Source: Myxocyprinus asiaticus (lineage: Eukaryota; Chordata; Actinopteri; Cypriniformes; Catostomidae). From it: a stretch of DNA of 64,000 nucleotides. The position numbers were made by a program, and so were the translations under genes. A model generated the notes under the pieces. The model was given only the letters and a program-made list of their open reading frames with translations, did no database searches and was not told the origin of the DNA. Location of the stretch: contig NC_059368.1 in NCBI RefSeq assembly GCF_019703515.2, positions 28,141,289 to 28,205,288 of the forward strand, read 5' to 3'. Numbering within the stretch: the stretch's first letter is position 1; each line of letters starts with the position of its first letter. This document shows positions 35,502 through 48,709 of the stretch, piece by piece.

Positions 35502-35878
35502 AGTATGTAATTTCTGCAACACTAGCGCCACCGAATGGAATTACAAAAATAAATGTTGTTTTTCTGAATATGCCCCTTGCCTGCAGTTGTTCAAACAGTC
35601 AGATAGTCCCACCCCCAGCTCACGCCACTGAGTGCACAGGCAGAGTGTGCGGATGTAGGCAGGTACGTAGTTAAACATGCAGGTAGGCCATCCAATCATT
35701 GCATTCAGGCCGAATGAAATGATTGGACAGGCCTTTTACAGGCTGTGAATGCCACCGATTTTTTATTTATTTTTTGTATCAGAGCACTTGATTTATTGAT
35801 TGCTGTCAGGATGCAAATAGACTTTCAACCAGTATAACAAAAAATGCTTCTGGTATAAATTGCATACTCTAGCTTTAA
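35492..35878. mobile_element. Family B MITE, complete copy
   Basis: The element 35496-35874 (379 bp) lies between TTAA copies at 35492-35495 and 35875-35878. The ends AGCTGGAGTATGTAATTTC and the inverse GCATACTCTAGCT form the inverted repeats. Confidence 0.8.
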
Positions 35879-36839
35879 CCGTCGAACATCGAATGTACAC
35901 TCGAAATTAGAGTGCATTGTGGGTAAGAATGAGTGAACAAAAGTAGGGAATGAGTGGCTTACTCAGAATTCAGACACTGCTACAAAATGCCGGACACCTG
36001 AAGTAGTGCACTATATAGTGGGATAGGATGCGGTTTCAGACACAGCTAAAGATTGGTCCAAGGTCACACAAGGCCACACCGAAAAAGATTAGTTGGAGTG
36101 AAGTTTTTACTCCAGACTTTTCAGCTGTAACCCTGAGACCAACACTTGTGAGATAGTTTTTCCATTACAATATAATTTTATTGAGAATGGTAGCAGCAGT
36201 TGGATTTCCCCATAATTTAACTTGAAATTGTTGACATCAGCTTCTCCAATGACTCTCAGGCACGTAACTACATATAGCTGACACTGCACCCCCACTCAAT
36301 CACAGTCCATAGTTCATAGGAACTCAAGCTGTGTAATCGCATTGGGGCATGCCCTGAGTGTCATGTGGTCTTAAGCCCTTGTATAATCACGCCAATTTAT
36401 TGGCTGGTGATGCTTAAGCGACACTTCTAGGGAGCTATGTCATGGGCTCCATAAAAGTGCTCACTTTGGTGCCATCAAGTCAGATTTTCTGTTCTTCAGT
36501 GCACAATCTCCTCTGGCCCGTGTTGTACCAACGACTCACGTCAAAGGGAGAATCATTATTACTCTCCCTTTTGAGTGGCAACACAGGATGGAATTTAAGA
36601 AGTGACACGTCGTTTTATACAGCGTAATTTCAGAGCAATTTTAATGTGTTTTTTTTTTTTCCTAAACATTACAAGGGTCTGACAGGGACAGTGGTGCTGT
36701 TCGAGGCTTGCAATTTCTCACCACAAGGTGTTATCTCCACTTGTTCCAGTTCAACGGCCTCCACATTGGAGCTAGGTATGCGGGGGCAGTTTGGAATTTT
36801 TGGCTTTGTGTCTGAGAGGATTGAAGTGTGAACAGACAT

Positions 36840-37670
36840 CGGATTCTTCCTAGTGTTTGTTGCCCTCCCCTTTAGCGAAAGCGCAAGTCTTGTCGGTCTT
36901 GTTTTTGATTCGGGAAATTAATTCTCTCTTAGAAAAAGGGGCAATAGAGGAGATTCCCCCTTCTCTGAGAGAATGCAGCTTTTACAGACATTATTTTCTG
37001 GTCCTGAAAAAAGACGGCGGCTTGCATCCCATTCTGGATTGAGACGTTTTAATTTTGCTCTAATGAAATGTCAATTCAGAATGCTGACGCAGAAACAAAT
37101 AATGTCACAAGTGCAGTCGGGGAACTGGTTTGTGACAATAGATTTGAAGGTCATTTATTTCCATATTCAGTATGCGCCGAAGCACAGGCGCTTCCTCAGA
37201 TTCGCTTTCGGGGGCAAGTGTATCAATTTTGTGTCCTTCTGTTCGGACTTGCACTGGCACCACACACTTTAACAAAATGCATGGATGCAGCTTTGACGCC
37301 CTTGAGTCTTCAAGGCATACGCATTTTGAATTCTCGATGAATGGTTGGTGTTTTCCCCACTCTGAGACTTTGGCTGCCCAACATCAAGATGCCATTCTCA
37401 GCCATTTGATCTAGGGCTGTGTGTAAACTAGCCAAGAATGTCCTGTTCCCAGGGAAACAGACTCTGTTTCTAGGGGTGGAGCTAGATTCACGAGTGATGC
37501 AGGCACGTGTGTTTCCAGTTCACGTTCTATTATTTCGCCAGTGTCTAGAGATGTTCAGGGTGGGACGACTTCTTCCTGCGAGAACATTTCACAGACTTTT
37601 TGGGCTCATGATCGCGGCTTCCACTGTCATTCCCCCGAGCATGTTGCATGTGAGACCTTTTCAGTGCTGA
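36840..37670 (+). pseudogene. DIRS reverse transcriptase remnant
   Basis: Frames in turn show LLEKGAIEEIPP, LKKDGGLHPILD, FVTIDLKVIYFHIQ (first catalytic Asp), RFLRFAFGGK, LTKCMDAALTPL and LFLGVELDSRVMQAR. The catalytic Tyr-Ile-Asp-Asp site is lost: at 37330-37340 it reads Ser-Arg-stop after RILN. Several frameshifts. Confidence 0.88.
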
Positions 37671-37825
37671 ATGAACTCCACAAAAGGACTGACACATGCG
37701 TTCTCTCTCTTCAAAGTGATACGTGGGTGCTACCGAACTCTGTTACCATGGAAATGGACCTGCCTTTTGATGTCGGGCATTCCGTTGTGACAGGTGTGTC
37801 GCCGCAAAGTTATAATGACAGAAGC

Positions 37826-38023
37826 CTGTATAAATATAAATAAAGAGTACATTTTAAAATGTTCTGATATGCCTCTCTATTTTATTATGCTTTTGTAATC
37901 AAGTAATGATTTGTCAAAAAGTTATTTAATACATTCAGCATGAAATAAAACATCGCAGGAGTGAAGGAAGCTGTAAACTCCCAGCTCGAACATCTTCCCC
38001 GCAGTATGGACAATTAAAGCTGG
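37826..38023. repeat. 198-bp segment duplicated inside the DIRS element, copy 2
   Basis: Homologous to 35304-35501. It separates DIRS coding sequence (GVSPQSYNDR) from the RNase H start (Trp-Gly-Ala-Leu-Tyr at 38021). Confidence 0.85.
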
Positions 38024-38346
38024 GGCGCTGTATACAAGGGTCGCCAGCCTATGGGGGTTTGGACGGGCCAGCGGTAATATTGGCACATAAACTGTCTGGA
38101 GATGTTCACGATGCTGTTGGCATTAAAGATTTTCCTCCCTACATCAATCACCAGGGAGGAGTGCGTTCTCATGCTATGCTGAGACTGGCACGTCGCATTC
38201 TTCTTTGGGCACAGGAAAATTTGCTGTCTCTACAAGCCGTGCATGTCCCAGGCCAGTTGAATTTGGGGGCGGATCTCCTGTCCAGACAGGGCTTGATGCC
38301 TGGAGAGTGGACATTACATCCTCAGATTATGGAACAAATTTGGTGA
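38021..38346 (+). pseudogene. DIRS RNase H remnant
   Basis: Trp-Gly-Ala-Leu-Tyr begins it. Then YINHQGGVRS, LARRILLWAQENLLSLQAVHVPG, LNLGADLLSRQ and PGEWTLH are typical for DIRS RNase H. It follows the foreign patch. Confidence 0.85.
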
Positions 38347-38689
38347 AGATTCGGCAGAGTTGCTTTGAGTGAGATGTCACACTGTCCCCTCTGGTTTTCC
38401 CTCTCGCCCCCAGCACCGCTGGGCATCGATGCGTTGGCGCATCAGTGACCGTCAACGCATCTTTATGCATTCCCATCAGTTCCGATCAGTCTGCTGCATG
38501 CAGTTCTGCAGAAAGTTCGGGAGGATCAGGTTCGGCTTCTGTTAGTGGTGCCGTTTTGGCCATCTCAAGTATGGTTTTTGACTCTGGTCTCTCTCCTGGA
38601 GGATATGCCTTGGAATATCCCAGTCAGAACAGATATATTGTCTTGGGCTCAGGGCAGCATTTGGCACCCCTGGCCGGACTTGTGGAAGT

Positions 38690-39765
38690 TATGGGTATTG
38701 CCCCTCAACGGGGCATTCTTTTGAATAATGGGTCTCCTGCTGTGGTTGATACCATTCTGAATGCTAGAGCTCCATCAACTAGAAAGCTTTATACATTCAA
38801 GTGGCATATTTTTGCTTCTTGGTGTACAGTGCGAGGTGAAAATCCAGTTCACTGCCCTGTCGGTACAGTGCTGTATTTTTTTGCAAGAGCGTTTTGGGGC
38901 CGGGGTTGCCACGGCAACACTTAAAGTCTATGTTGCCGCTGTAGCGGCTCAGCATGCACTTATCAATGGAGTCTCTGTTGGTAGACATTCTCTTGTCTCT
39001 CGTTTTATGTGGCGGGTATGCAGGCTCAGACCTTTTCGTCCCATCTGCGTTCCTTATGGGATTTATCTGTTGTTTTAGAGGTGTTCTTGGGTGCTCTGTT
39101 TGAACCCTTGGCAACAGTCACTATAAGTTTTGGACTTTTATAACGGCCCTGCTAGTAGCATTGGCATTGTTTAAAAGGGTTGGTGATTTGCATGCCCTGT
39201 CGATCAATCCCTTATGTATGGATTTTGCACCAGGGTGTTTAAGATTGGTCTTAAGACGACATTTGGGCTATTTATTTCTACATTATTTCGGTCGCAGACT
39301 ATTCATTTTCAGGCTTTCTATCCTCCCCCATTTGAGTCGAAGGAGCATGAAAGATTGTATATGCGTCACCCAGTTCAGGTACTGCAAGTTTATGTTGACC
39401 GTACTAGCAAGTGCCTAAGTCAGAACAGTTGTTTGTGTGCTCTGGTGGCAGCAACAGGGGTGTTTCGGTATCCAAGCAAAGGCTGTTTCATTGGTTTACT
39501 AATGCAATTTCAAGTGCTTACAAAGCGCGGTTTACCTTCGTCTTCGGGTATTCAAGCCCATTCTACGAGGAGCATGGCATCCTCATGGGCTTTGGCTAGA
39601 GGTGCGTCCTTAGAGGACATTTGAAATGCAGCTGGGTGGTCCTCTCCGCATACATTTGTTACATTTTATAATCTGGATGAGGGTTTGACTCCTGCTTCCC
39701 AGGTTCTCTCTGTTGGAACAGGAGTAAACTGTATATGCTTGCCACATAGGTGTAGAGAGTTGGCA
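38690..39765 (+). pseudogene. DIRS tyrosine recombinase remnant
   Basis: ILNARAPSTRKLYTFKW is the N-terminal core-binding part. A frameshift follows near 38910. The catalytic domain includes VYVDRTSKCL, the HSTRS box (His and second Arg) at about 39560 and WSSPHTFVTFYNLD with the catalytic Tyr near 39665. A TGA at 39622-39624 separates the last two. Non-functional. Confidence 0.85.
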
Positions 39766-39860
39766 GCTACTGTTCGCTTGGCGTGAATGTATATTGTTCG
39801 ATTATGCGATTATGCAGCTACGTAATTCGTAGTTCCTACGAAAGGGAATGTCTCGGTTAT

Positions 39861-40153
39861 GTGAAACGTAACCCTGGTTCCCTGAGTGGGAACGAGATGT
39901 TGCGTAAACTGGCCATACTCTCTAGCATCTGCATAGGCTCATGCCTTCCTGCAGAAAATATGACTCGATGGCATCAAAGTGAGCGCTTTTATGGAGCCTG
40001 TGACGTAGCTCCCTAGGGGCATCACTTAAGTGCCACCTGCCAATAATCTGGCATGACTATACAAGGGCTTCAGACCACGTGACACTCAGGGCGTTTCCCA
40101 ATGTGATTAAGCAGCATCTCGTTCCCACTCAGGGAACCAGGGTTACGTTTCAC
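39861..40153. repeat. Fold-back with 39-bp perfect arms at the DIRS right end
   Basis: Arm 39861-39899 (starting GTGAAACGTAACCCTGG) is the exact inverse of 40115-40153. About 215 bases lie between. It is part of the DIRS terminal structure. Confidence 0.85.
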
Positions 40154-40469
40154 GTAACCGTGATGTTTTGTATAATATTAAATATCACTGTGAAAACCAT
40201 TTTACATTTGTCTTTAGGCCTACCTATTTTTGGTGGTTGTAACAAACTTCACAGCAGAAGGGAAGGAGAACACAGGGAAGCAGGTTTTCCAGGCTCAGGT
40301 AAGACTTTTAATTGGCCATGCTGTGCATGCCTATCAAGCTATACAAAAAGGCACCAATATAAGCCAAACAAAAAATATAACTTTCAATTATGTCCTGATG
40401 TCATCATCAGTCACTTTATCTCATTCTTCATCCAGCCACTTTCTCTTTGTGTTAAATGAGATTACCAAA

Positions 40470-40634
40470 CTACATTTATGCATTTCTCAGACACTCTTAA
40501 CCAAAGCAACTTGTGCAACAGTGCACTCAATATTTACATTTTTATATTTTATCAGTTTGTGTGTTTCCTGCGAATTGAACCCATGACTCTGGTGTTACTA
40601 GTGCCATGCTCTACCAGTTGAGCTACAGGGGGCA
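40470..40634 (-). mobile_element. tRNA-derived SINE
   Basis: On the minus strand a tRNA-like head (TGTAGCTCAACTGGTAGAGC A-box region, GGGTTCAATTC B-box) at 40634-40562 is followed by a short body and a LINE-type tail (complement GCTTTGGTTAAGAGTGTCTG ... GCATAAATG) ending near 40475. This matches cyprinid SINEs with an L2-like tail. It is not a functional tRNA gene: the stems mismatch. Confidence 0.8.
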
Positions 40635-40680
40635 TAAATGGACACTAAGTCACAATTTACACCATACTAAATATTTGAGC

Positions 40681-41475
40681 GTTGCACCATTAAACTTAGG
40701 TAGGACGTAACCCTAGGTATAACCTAAATATTTACGGAAGACTCCGACCAGGAATAATGGATGGAATAAAAAAGCAGACTGATATTTTATAACATCAATG
40801 AGCTCATGTTTTGCGTGACAGGTATCAATCATTTCGACATACATTATGATGATGACATTTACGAGAGAGAGAGAGAAAAAGTATTTTTAAGCGGCTCTTC
40901 AGCATGAAACCGATCTAATGGTGCAGTTTTCAGGGTGCGTCGCCCGGTGTCAAGTTTCAACAAATTCAAAATATATATAGGATATTAAAATGAATAAATG
41001 TCTATTTTTCCAGCTTGTTTTATTAGTATTTATTTATCATCCCTCATTTATTTTAGATACAGTTCCTATAATATTGTTATTTACACAGGGCAAATGTACT
41101 ATTTATGAAATCTACTTTTATTATGTATCATATTTGAATGGGGATATAATTTATAACAACTTACAGTTACATGAGCAAACAAGGTTTGAACATCAATCGT
41201 AACAAGATCAAATTGAAGTTCACGGCTTTTTAACACTTCTGTGTATAAATTTGAAGGCTTTTTATTGGATAAATACAGGTAAACGTCATAATATGCGACT
41301 ACGCATTACTTTACGGAGAGCTTACGACCTACTAGTTAAGTCTTGCCTTAAGAACAGGTGGTGCAACCAAATTAAGCACTGACTTAGTTACAAACTAACT
41401 AGTAGTTACTAAGCCCTTAGTGTGAACTTTACGTCCCAACTTACGTGAGAACTTACGCACAGCTGGTGCAACCCT
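40681..41475. mobile_element. MITE with GTTGCACCA ends
   Basis: Starts GTTGCACCATTAAACTTAGG and ends with the inverse of GGGTTGCACCAGCTGTGCG. TTACG/ACGTAA motifs recur at both ends (AGGACGTAACC, TTTACGTCCCAACTTACG). It has an AT-rich centre and no transposase. The target duplication is unclear. Confidence 0.55.
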
Positions 41476-42422
41476 ACCCAGGAACCTTAACTAAATGAAT
41501 AACATTCCTCCTCACCTTCAGTTGGTCAACAGATGCCGAGCATCGTTTGGTCACCTATTGTCTTAATGAAACTCAAATGACCAACTGGATAAGTGAAGGA
41601 GCGTATTTATTCTGTGTGTCAAACCAATGATATGCTCCTTCACAGCTCACACTTGAATGCTATTAACTCGCTATAATCAGTCTTTACAGGCGAATAAAGC
41701 ACAGCGCTGCTGCACAATCAGCGATTACACATTTGCATGCTCATTGCACAGTCACAGATTTTTAGGAGGGCTGAGATGAAATTTAGTGGGGTTGAAGCCC
41801 TCCAAAATAAGGTCTAGCAACACCTGTGCTGTCAAGACATGATGTCGTTTGCACTGTTCAGAGAAAATGCATTATTGCATAGAAGCTAGATGCACTGCAA
41901 CGAATAGAACAGAACATAGTTATAGTTCTTTTTAACTTGGCCAAGCGTCTAAAAAACATGATGGCACTCCTGCGTGAAATGCTCTTAGGTACAAGGGCTG
42001 TCATTTGGGTGGTACCCTCTAGAGGACTTTTTTTTAATGATTTTTTTTTACCTCTAGTTATTTATAACTCATTTATAACTTATTTATAAAGAATGTTTAT
42101 AACTCATTTTCTGTACATTATACCCTAAGGACCTGTTGTGTACCTTTAAAGGTACATTTAAATGTTTTGTTCCTCTGGGAATAAAAATGTACCAGCACAG
42201 TACCTTATTTACATAGAAAAACAACTGAAAAATAGCACAGATGGACACAAAATCATGTTCAGTGTGAACAGCCCTTTAGTTTTATTGCATGTTGATCAGT
42301 GTTTTTAATTGACTGATTTGACTATAATGGAATATTGTTTGTGTGAATAGATGTTTGTTCATTCATGCAACGTCTGCCTGTCAGGATCCAACAGACTTCC
42401 TGTGTGAGGTCTTCTACATTTG

Positions 42423-42494
<72 letters not shown>

Positions 42495-42878
42495 GCACAC
42501 ACACAGAGAAAATGCAGAAAGGAGAGAAAAGATGGAACTAGGGTGTAAGAGGGAAACCAGAGGTTTGAACATATGCCTCCCGAACATTCATTAGGTTGTC
42601 TGTTTATTAAATGATAAAACTTATTGCAGTATTTCATTGGCAGTGTGCGTGAATGAGATGTCTAATCTCAGCACTTGATGTACTCATTAGCAGGAGACTC
42701 AAAAACAATTGCTCATTGTGTGTTTGTGTAGAGTACACACAAGTGTAAACAGAATTTCCATATAAGTTCTGCCAGTATCCATGCTTTCCCCACAGTAATG
42801 ATGAACAATTAACTAACAATGCTGTCAGTGTTCCACATTTCTTTCACTCGCTTTCTAGCTCTCTTTTTTTCTCTCTCT
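41476..42878. other. Gene-free stretch with a (TA)n microsatellite
   Basis: Pure (TA)n at 42425-42492. Otherwise no element with definable ends. The ORFs around 42343-42637 are artefacts of the TA run. Confidence 0.5.
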
Positions 42879-43135
42879 CAAGTCAAGTCAAGTGGCTTTT
42901 ATTGTCATTTCAACCATATATAGCTAGTACAGTACACAGTGAAACGAAACAACGTTCCTCAAGGACCATGGTGTTACATAAAAACAACATGAAACAACAT
43001 AAAACAAACACAGAACTACATGAGACTACATAGAACTAAAAGACCTACACATTTCTATATAAAGTGCATGTGCAAACGTGTGCAAACAGTACAAGATGGT
43101 ACAATAATTGCTGAAACAGGACAATTGTTCATGCA
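42879..43135 (-). mobile_element. Retroposon 3' end fragment
   Basis: Plus strand starts CAAGTCAAGTCAAGTGGCTT then TTTATTGTCATTTCAACC, so on the minus strand it ends in short CTTGA repeats, as many non-LTR elements do. I recognise the sequence as a dispersed cyprinid repeat. The body is lost. Confidence 0.5.
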
Positions 43136-44681
43136 TATGTTCTCTTATATTTGAGCAGATTGATTATTAGTTCATTAAAAGCCATCCCTGATCATATCCA
43201 GACACTATTCATTTAATGAATTGTGAGAAAATGCACATAAGTACATAAAGGTAGTCTAAATGCATCTCCACTGATCACAACTGAAGCCAAAAAAGCCAGA
43301 AGGAGAGCAGACCAGATTATGCCCTGTAATATAATCATTACATAAAGATTGTTGTGGGTTGGGCAATTATGTTGGAATTTGTGATTGTGATTGGAGGCGT
43401 AAAGAAGGCAAGAGATTATGGATGAGATTGTGTGTATGTTTTCTATCCATGTGAAAGCCCTCCTTCTGACTGGACTGCTTTATCATACACATTAATGCAT
43501 GCCATTCCAATGTTAAATGATGATGCAATTTAAAGACCCAGACAAAAAGCCCCATAGAGACTAACATGGTGTGTAAATATTTATCTTCTGATTGTAACGT
43601 ATATAGATCAACAGTGTTTTGAACATCTACTGTACAGTATAAATGATGTAGCTGAATTTGGTCACACTTTATATTAGGTGTCTTTGAGTACTAAGTACTT
43701 ACATTAAAATTACACTAAAGGGTGCAAATTAAGATGGCAACTTGCAGGAGCATATATCTGATAATAGTATAAGTACAATGTACCAACACATTATGTAGAC
43801 AATATGTATATTGTGCTAAATGCTTTACATTTTATTGTACAATTTTAAGTACATAGTAGTTAAGGCACCTAATATAAAGTAGGACCCTGCATTTTATGGA
43901 ATTGCACACTGAATAGATGAGGTGGCATTTTGTTTCATTCTGTTTATTTTGTTGCATTTCCACTCAATGGCCTGCACCAGACTTACATTGTACTTCACAG
44001 TGGATTTGATTTTGTGTTCATAGGGCATAACGTTCTTTTTATGGATGTGTAGCATTCTGAGAACAAAATGTGTGCATGTTTACTCACTCCCAGTGTCCCA
44101 GAACAGCAACAGAACAATCAGCCGAGCAGGGGGCATAAACACGGGGGACACTACTAGTACATCAAATGTCAAATCTGCCATAGATCTGCACAAACATAGT
44201 AATGGATATTTGGATGGCGCACTATTGTGTAATGTACTGTGACCTTTTGTTCAGATCTTAGGCTTGAATCCCAGAGATCCCAGCTCAGGCTGGCAGGAAT
44301 TGCAGTTTGCCTTAAGGGAAATGGAGGAAACTGCCTTTGATCCTATGGCAGTGGGCTGAAGGCGAACTGCAGGCTAATTAAAAGGAAATGGCATGGGCCA
44401 AAACATGATATGCTGTTTTAGAGAATTAAATGCCTGTTTAGGTATTTTAATGTATGAGATTGTACATAATTAGCGTTTTCACCACATAGCATTCTCAGTC
44501 TATACACATTGCAACGAAGGAAGTGTGAGTCCATTGGACTTTCATTTTTGAATTTTCCTTTATGTTTCTGACCTCACTCTTCATGATGCAGTATTCTCTT
44601 TGATTTCTACCAAAATTATCACAATAATTGAGAATTAATCAAGAATATAGAGAAAGAATAAATTCCTTTGGTGTAAACCTC
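43136..44681. other. Gene-free stretch
   Basis: No coding exon or bounded element seen. Confidence 0.5.
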
Positions 44682-45099
44682 TGTAACGAGTGGCTGCTGG
44701 CAATGACGAAGACGACGACGTGAAGAACCCAAGTACAATTTTATTGACAAATGTGATATCCAAAAAAAAAAACCTAATTACAAACATGAAAACATAAACA
44801 TGAACTTGACTTGACTTAAAACTTGACTTGACATAAACTGACAACGTTACATTCACAATACCTGACAAACAACAATGGAAAACATGAGGGCTTAAATATT
44901 TGGACATGGGAGAACATAAACCAATGAACAAACAGAACTCTAAACAAGATAATCAAACAATGAACCAATGAAAACAAGACACATGAACATGGAGGCAAAA
45001 CAGTACAACACATGACAAGGAACACATGACATGAAACAGGAACTAAACTTTTCAAAATAAAAGACATCAAAATCACGAATCAACAAAATACACATGACA
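44682..45099 (-). mobile_element. Solo LTR, same family as the gag-only element at 48871
   Basis: Plus-strand ends TGTAACGAGTGG and CATGACA match the LTR at 48871-49261 throughout. Flanking pentamers ACCTC (44677-44681) and ACCCC (45100-45104) differ at one base, consistent with an aged 5-bp target duplication. Confidence 0.75.
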
Positions 45100-45104
45100 A
45101 CCCC

Positions 45105-48100
45105 GTCCTACAATTCATCGCTCAGACTCTTGCTCGAACCATCAGATCCTGCTGGGAGAGGATGACGGCAGGGGAGACCTAAACTGGTGGTGAAGCGGTG
45201 GAGGGAGGCGATAACAAACAGCGGCGTAACAAGCGATGAACAGCTGTGAGCTTATAAAGCAGAGGCTGGATAATGATTGGACGAGATCCCTTTATTGAAT
45301 GAAAGGCATAATGCTGCTATAAGTCTTCCTGACAGAACTACCACTAACACTTCCATTTCTTCCCTCTCTTCAACATTTTGCAATTGCTTCATGCAATTAA
45401 AAGTGCTGCAGTGGCCCTATAAAATATTTATACACATAAGCCACACATAAAAATGCATAAATGCTACTGCATTCTGTAACAAAATATCAAACCATGCAGC
45501 TTTCATTTAAAAGCAAGATAGCACAAGCACACTTTTCAAGCAAAACATTTCACAAACAAAGTTTGGTATTATAAAACAATAGACATTCTTTTCAGAATGA
45601 AGACATAAAGCATTTGGAGACTTTTTTTTTATTTGGATGTTAAACATTAGAGGAACATGTTCATAGTTCATGTTACGAACTACACCTGTGGCTACTTTGC
45701 CAGAAGACCTGTGTGAACTTCAGGAGAACTGAACATGCAACCTGTTGGTTATAAATAATTGCAAAAAAGGCTCAGAAAAGTTAATTAGTTCAAAGTTAAT
45801 TCTAGTTTCTTAGTCAAAAGTTAGTTTTAAGAAAAGGTGCTTTTTTTCAGAAGACACTTGCTGTTATAGTTTGTTTCTAATGCAATGGAATTTTAAGTGT
45901 GACTTGCAGTAAGTGTCCAAATGCCATTTTGTATTACCTGAAATTATGATTATTATTTATTACTGCAAAACAGTTGGTTATAAAATTAATATGATTATTT
46001 AACTTATAAAATATAAATAATATTTAAGGCTGTCGAATTAACATATTAATTCAGTGAAATTAATTACATATGTAAGGGATTTTCCAAGGCTAGGTCTGCA
46101 TTAAACGATTTGAATGCACAACATGGAGGAAAAGAACCCAAAGCAAAGTGCATTCAAATGGTTTAATGCACATCTAGCCATGGATTATCCCATTTATACC
46201 ATGGTCACTTGCCAGCATTGATAAGTTACAGCTGTCATTGATTTTTACAGCACAAATTTTGACTGTAAGAATAACAATAACAGTTAACTTTATCTATGGG
46301 TCTAGATATAGAATTCTGACCGTTCTAAATCAGACACAGAGTTAAAGCAGTGCAATAATATCACTCTTTAAACACTGTGAATTTAAATACTCAATCCAGA
46401 AATAATAATAGCTACATAATTCAGAAGGGTTGGCACTCCTCAGAACGTGTAATATTTAATTCCTGTTCCTTGTAATTTTCACAGTAATGAGGAAAAACCA
46501 GCGTTGCCAACGTGACAGTTGTAAAAGTAGCACATACTTTATAAGACGAGGAGAAAACCATCCAAAATGCTCAAAACCAATAGACTTTGACCTCTGAGAC
46601 ATCCAAATGGTATCTATTAAGTCTGCACGATTGACTGATTTAACAATGAAATCGTGATGTGGCCTTGCTCGATTTCAAAACAGCAAAACGCTGCATGTTA
46701 TAAAACAGTCTCCTTCAGAGCTTGTGATCTGTGATCGCGGGGCACTCTCTAGTGGTTATAGAGACGTGTTGAGCAGACAGTGCAGCTATTTTAGATTATG
46801 TTTTATCATATTGCAATATAAATCATCTTGCCTCGTCTTGATGGACAGCGAAAGACGCATTTGTTGGGTACCTGTTACCTCTCTCCCCTTCTATGGAAAG
46901 AAAAGCTGATTGTCAAACCATACTTTTCTTACAAGCACTTTGGGTGAATAAGGCTGATGAACATTGTTGTCTTTTCTGTGTTTCCTGTAGTGCTTCACAG
47001 TTGATTTAAAAATGGCACTGCATGACTTGATGATGTCGTTTTTTTGATGTGACGGTTAATCCCAGCTCTGAGACAATATTTGCGTCCGGAGGCCGTTTGA
47101 ACAGAGGCATAAAACTCTCGCAATGTCTAATCACAGAGGACAGCATAGAAGGCGTATTAATATAGAACGGTGATTAAAACTGACTGGAACAACCTGTGCA
47201 TTAAACTGTTTTAACGCACGCATTCCATCCAATCAGAATAGAGTATTCAATAAATAAAATATAACACATTAAAAATGTATGCAATTAATCACGCCACTTT
47301 AATAAGGAATCTGACTACCAACAGAGAAATTCAAGCTTGAAGTGCCAACTCCATTTTTTGATCTAACAGTGAAATCGAAAAGAGTAGGTTGACTTTTCTT
47401 TAGCAAAAATGGGTGTATACTTACCAAAATTTAAAACACTGCCCCCAGTGGCTAAAGCGGTAAGTGTTGTAGGGTGTATAGGCACATGTGCTCTCCATTT
47501 ATGTCCAGGAGAGGTGGCCAAAAGCGAATAGTGAAGCGAGTTCTTTTCAGTTGTATAGGATGTAATACAGTGAAGAGGGATGCATATTTTAAAGACTCTA
47601 GCCCCAAACAAAACCCCAAACCTAAACCTAACCATTAGTGGAGTAAATATGAAATGTTAGAGGGAAAAGTGCAACCTCCGAATCACGCTTATCACTGATT
47701 TAGTGAATGTGATTACTTCCTGGTTTCAACATGGATATGAACCCAGATCTCTCATGCTGCTGACGCAACACACTACCGATGCAACACACTGCCGACGCAA
47801 TGTGCTGCTGGTCGAACCACATGGGAAGGTAAGCACACAGAAACCGATGCAAAAATATCTGGTGGGAAATGTTGCATGTCAGTGAGTCGATATACTGTCA
47901 CCGATCCTAGGGTACTGGAACTTTCGGAAACAGTGTGCCGAATTCCTGTGTGATCATGTTAGATTCTCAGTATGCAGGGAGCAGTAAGCACAGCTCCAGC
48001 TGTACAGGTAATGTGCAGCTGTACACAGATAGTAATCTGACAGCTGAACAAAGACAGCTGGACGGAACAGACCGCAAAGGTCTCGAGATTTTTTAATGTT

Positions 48101-48643
48101 TTAAAAGTTCTGAACTGTATTTTACATCACACAGTATTTAAAAAACATGGCGTTGATGGCTAGAGACACTAGAAAGCAGTGAAACGTGATGGATCTCTTA
48201 AGTCTGCATTGGACAGATTGTTGATCTCAACTGTAAAATGGATCGCTGTTATGATCAATGATATATGAATAGAAACCAAACACTTTATTAACTAAAGCCA
48301 CAATTTGTATTGTCTAATCAATGCTTTACTCGTCTGCCACAATAATGTCATATCTTTGAATGATCTACTATTATTATATTATTATCATCATGACATTATT
48401 ACATGCACTTATTGGCTGCTTTTCTTTATTATTTGGTCCAAGTCATCAATTTCAGAAAAATATTTTTTTTTTATTACATTTTAGATTTATAATGAAATAA
48501 ATTAATATGGTGGCACAATTATATTTTTGTCTACAAAAATAATTTCAAACATTTAAGCATACGCCTTCAGATCAAAAGATTTTTAAGATCATGTGAAACA
48601 TTTCGGTCAAGTGTTTCAAAACTTTTGACCGGTTGTGTGTGTG

Positions 48644-48709
<66 letters not shown>

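Larger units (their letters stand above)
36308..40160 (+). mobile_element. DIRS1-like tyrosine-recombinase retrotransposon, decayed
   Basis: Inverted termini: left part about 36330-36500 (CCCTGAGTGTCATGTGGTCT, CTAGGGAGCTATGTCATGG) is the inverse of 39945-40110. The interior reads reverse transcriptase, RNase H, tyrosine recombinase, the DIRS order. It integrates by recombinase, so no target duplication is expected. All frames are broken and a 198-bp foreign patch lies at 37826-38023. The right end carries a 39-bp perfect fold-back. Confidence 0.88.

Noticed and set aside
40562..40634. Functional tRNA gene on the minus strand
   Set aside because: The stems mismatch and a SINE body and LINE-type tail follow directly; it is a SINE head.
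42343..42637. Overlapping ORFs with Tyr-Ile repeats
   Set aside because: They are produced by a (TA)n microsatellite that is open in all frames.
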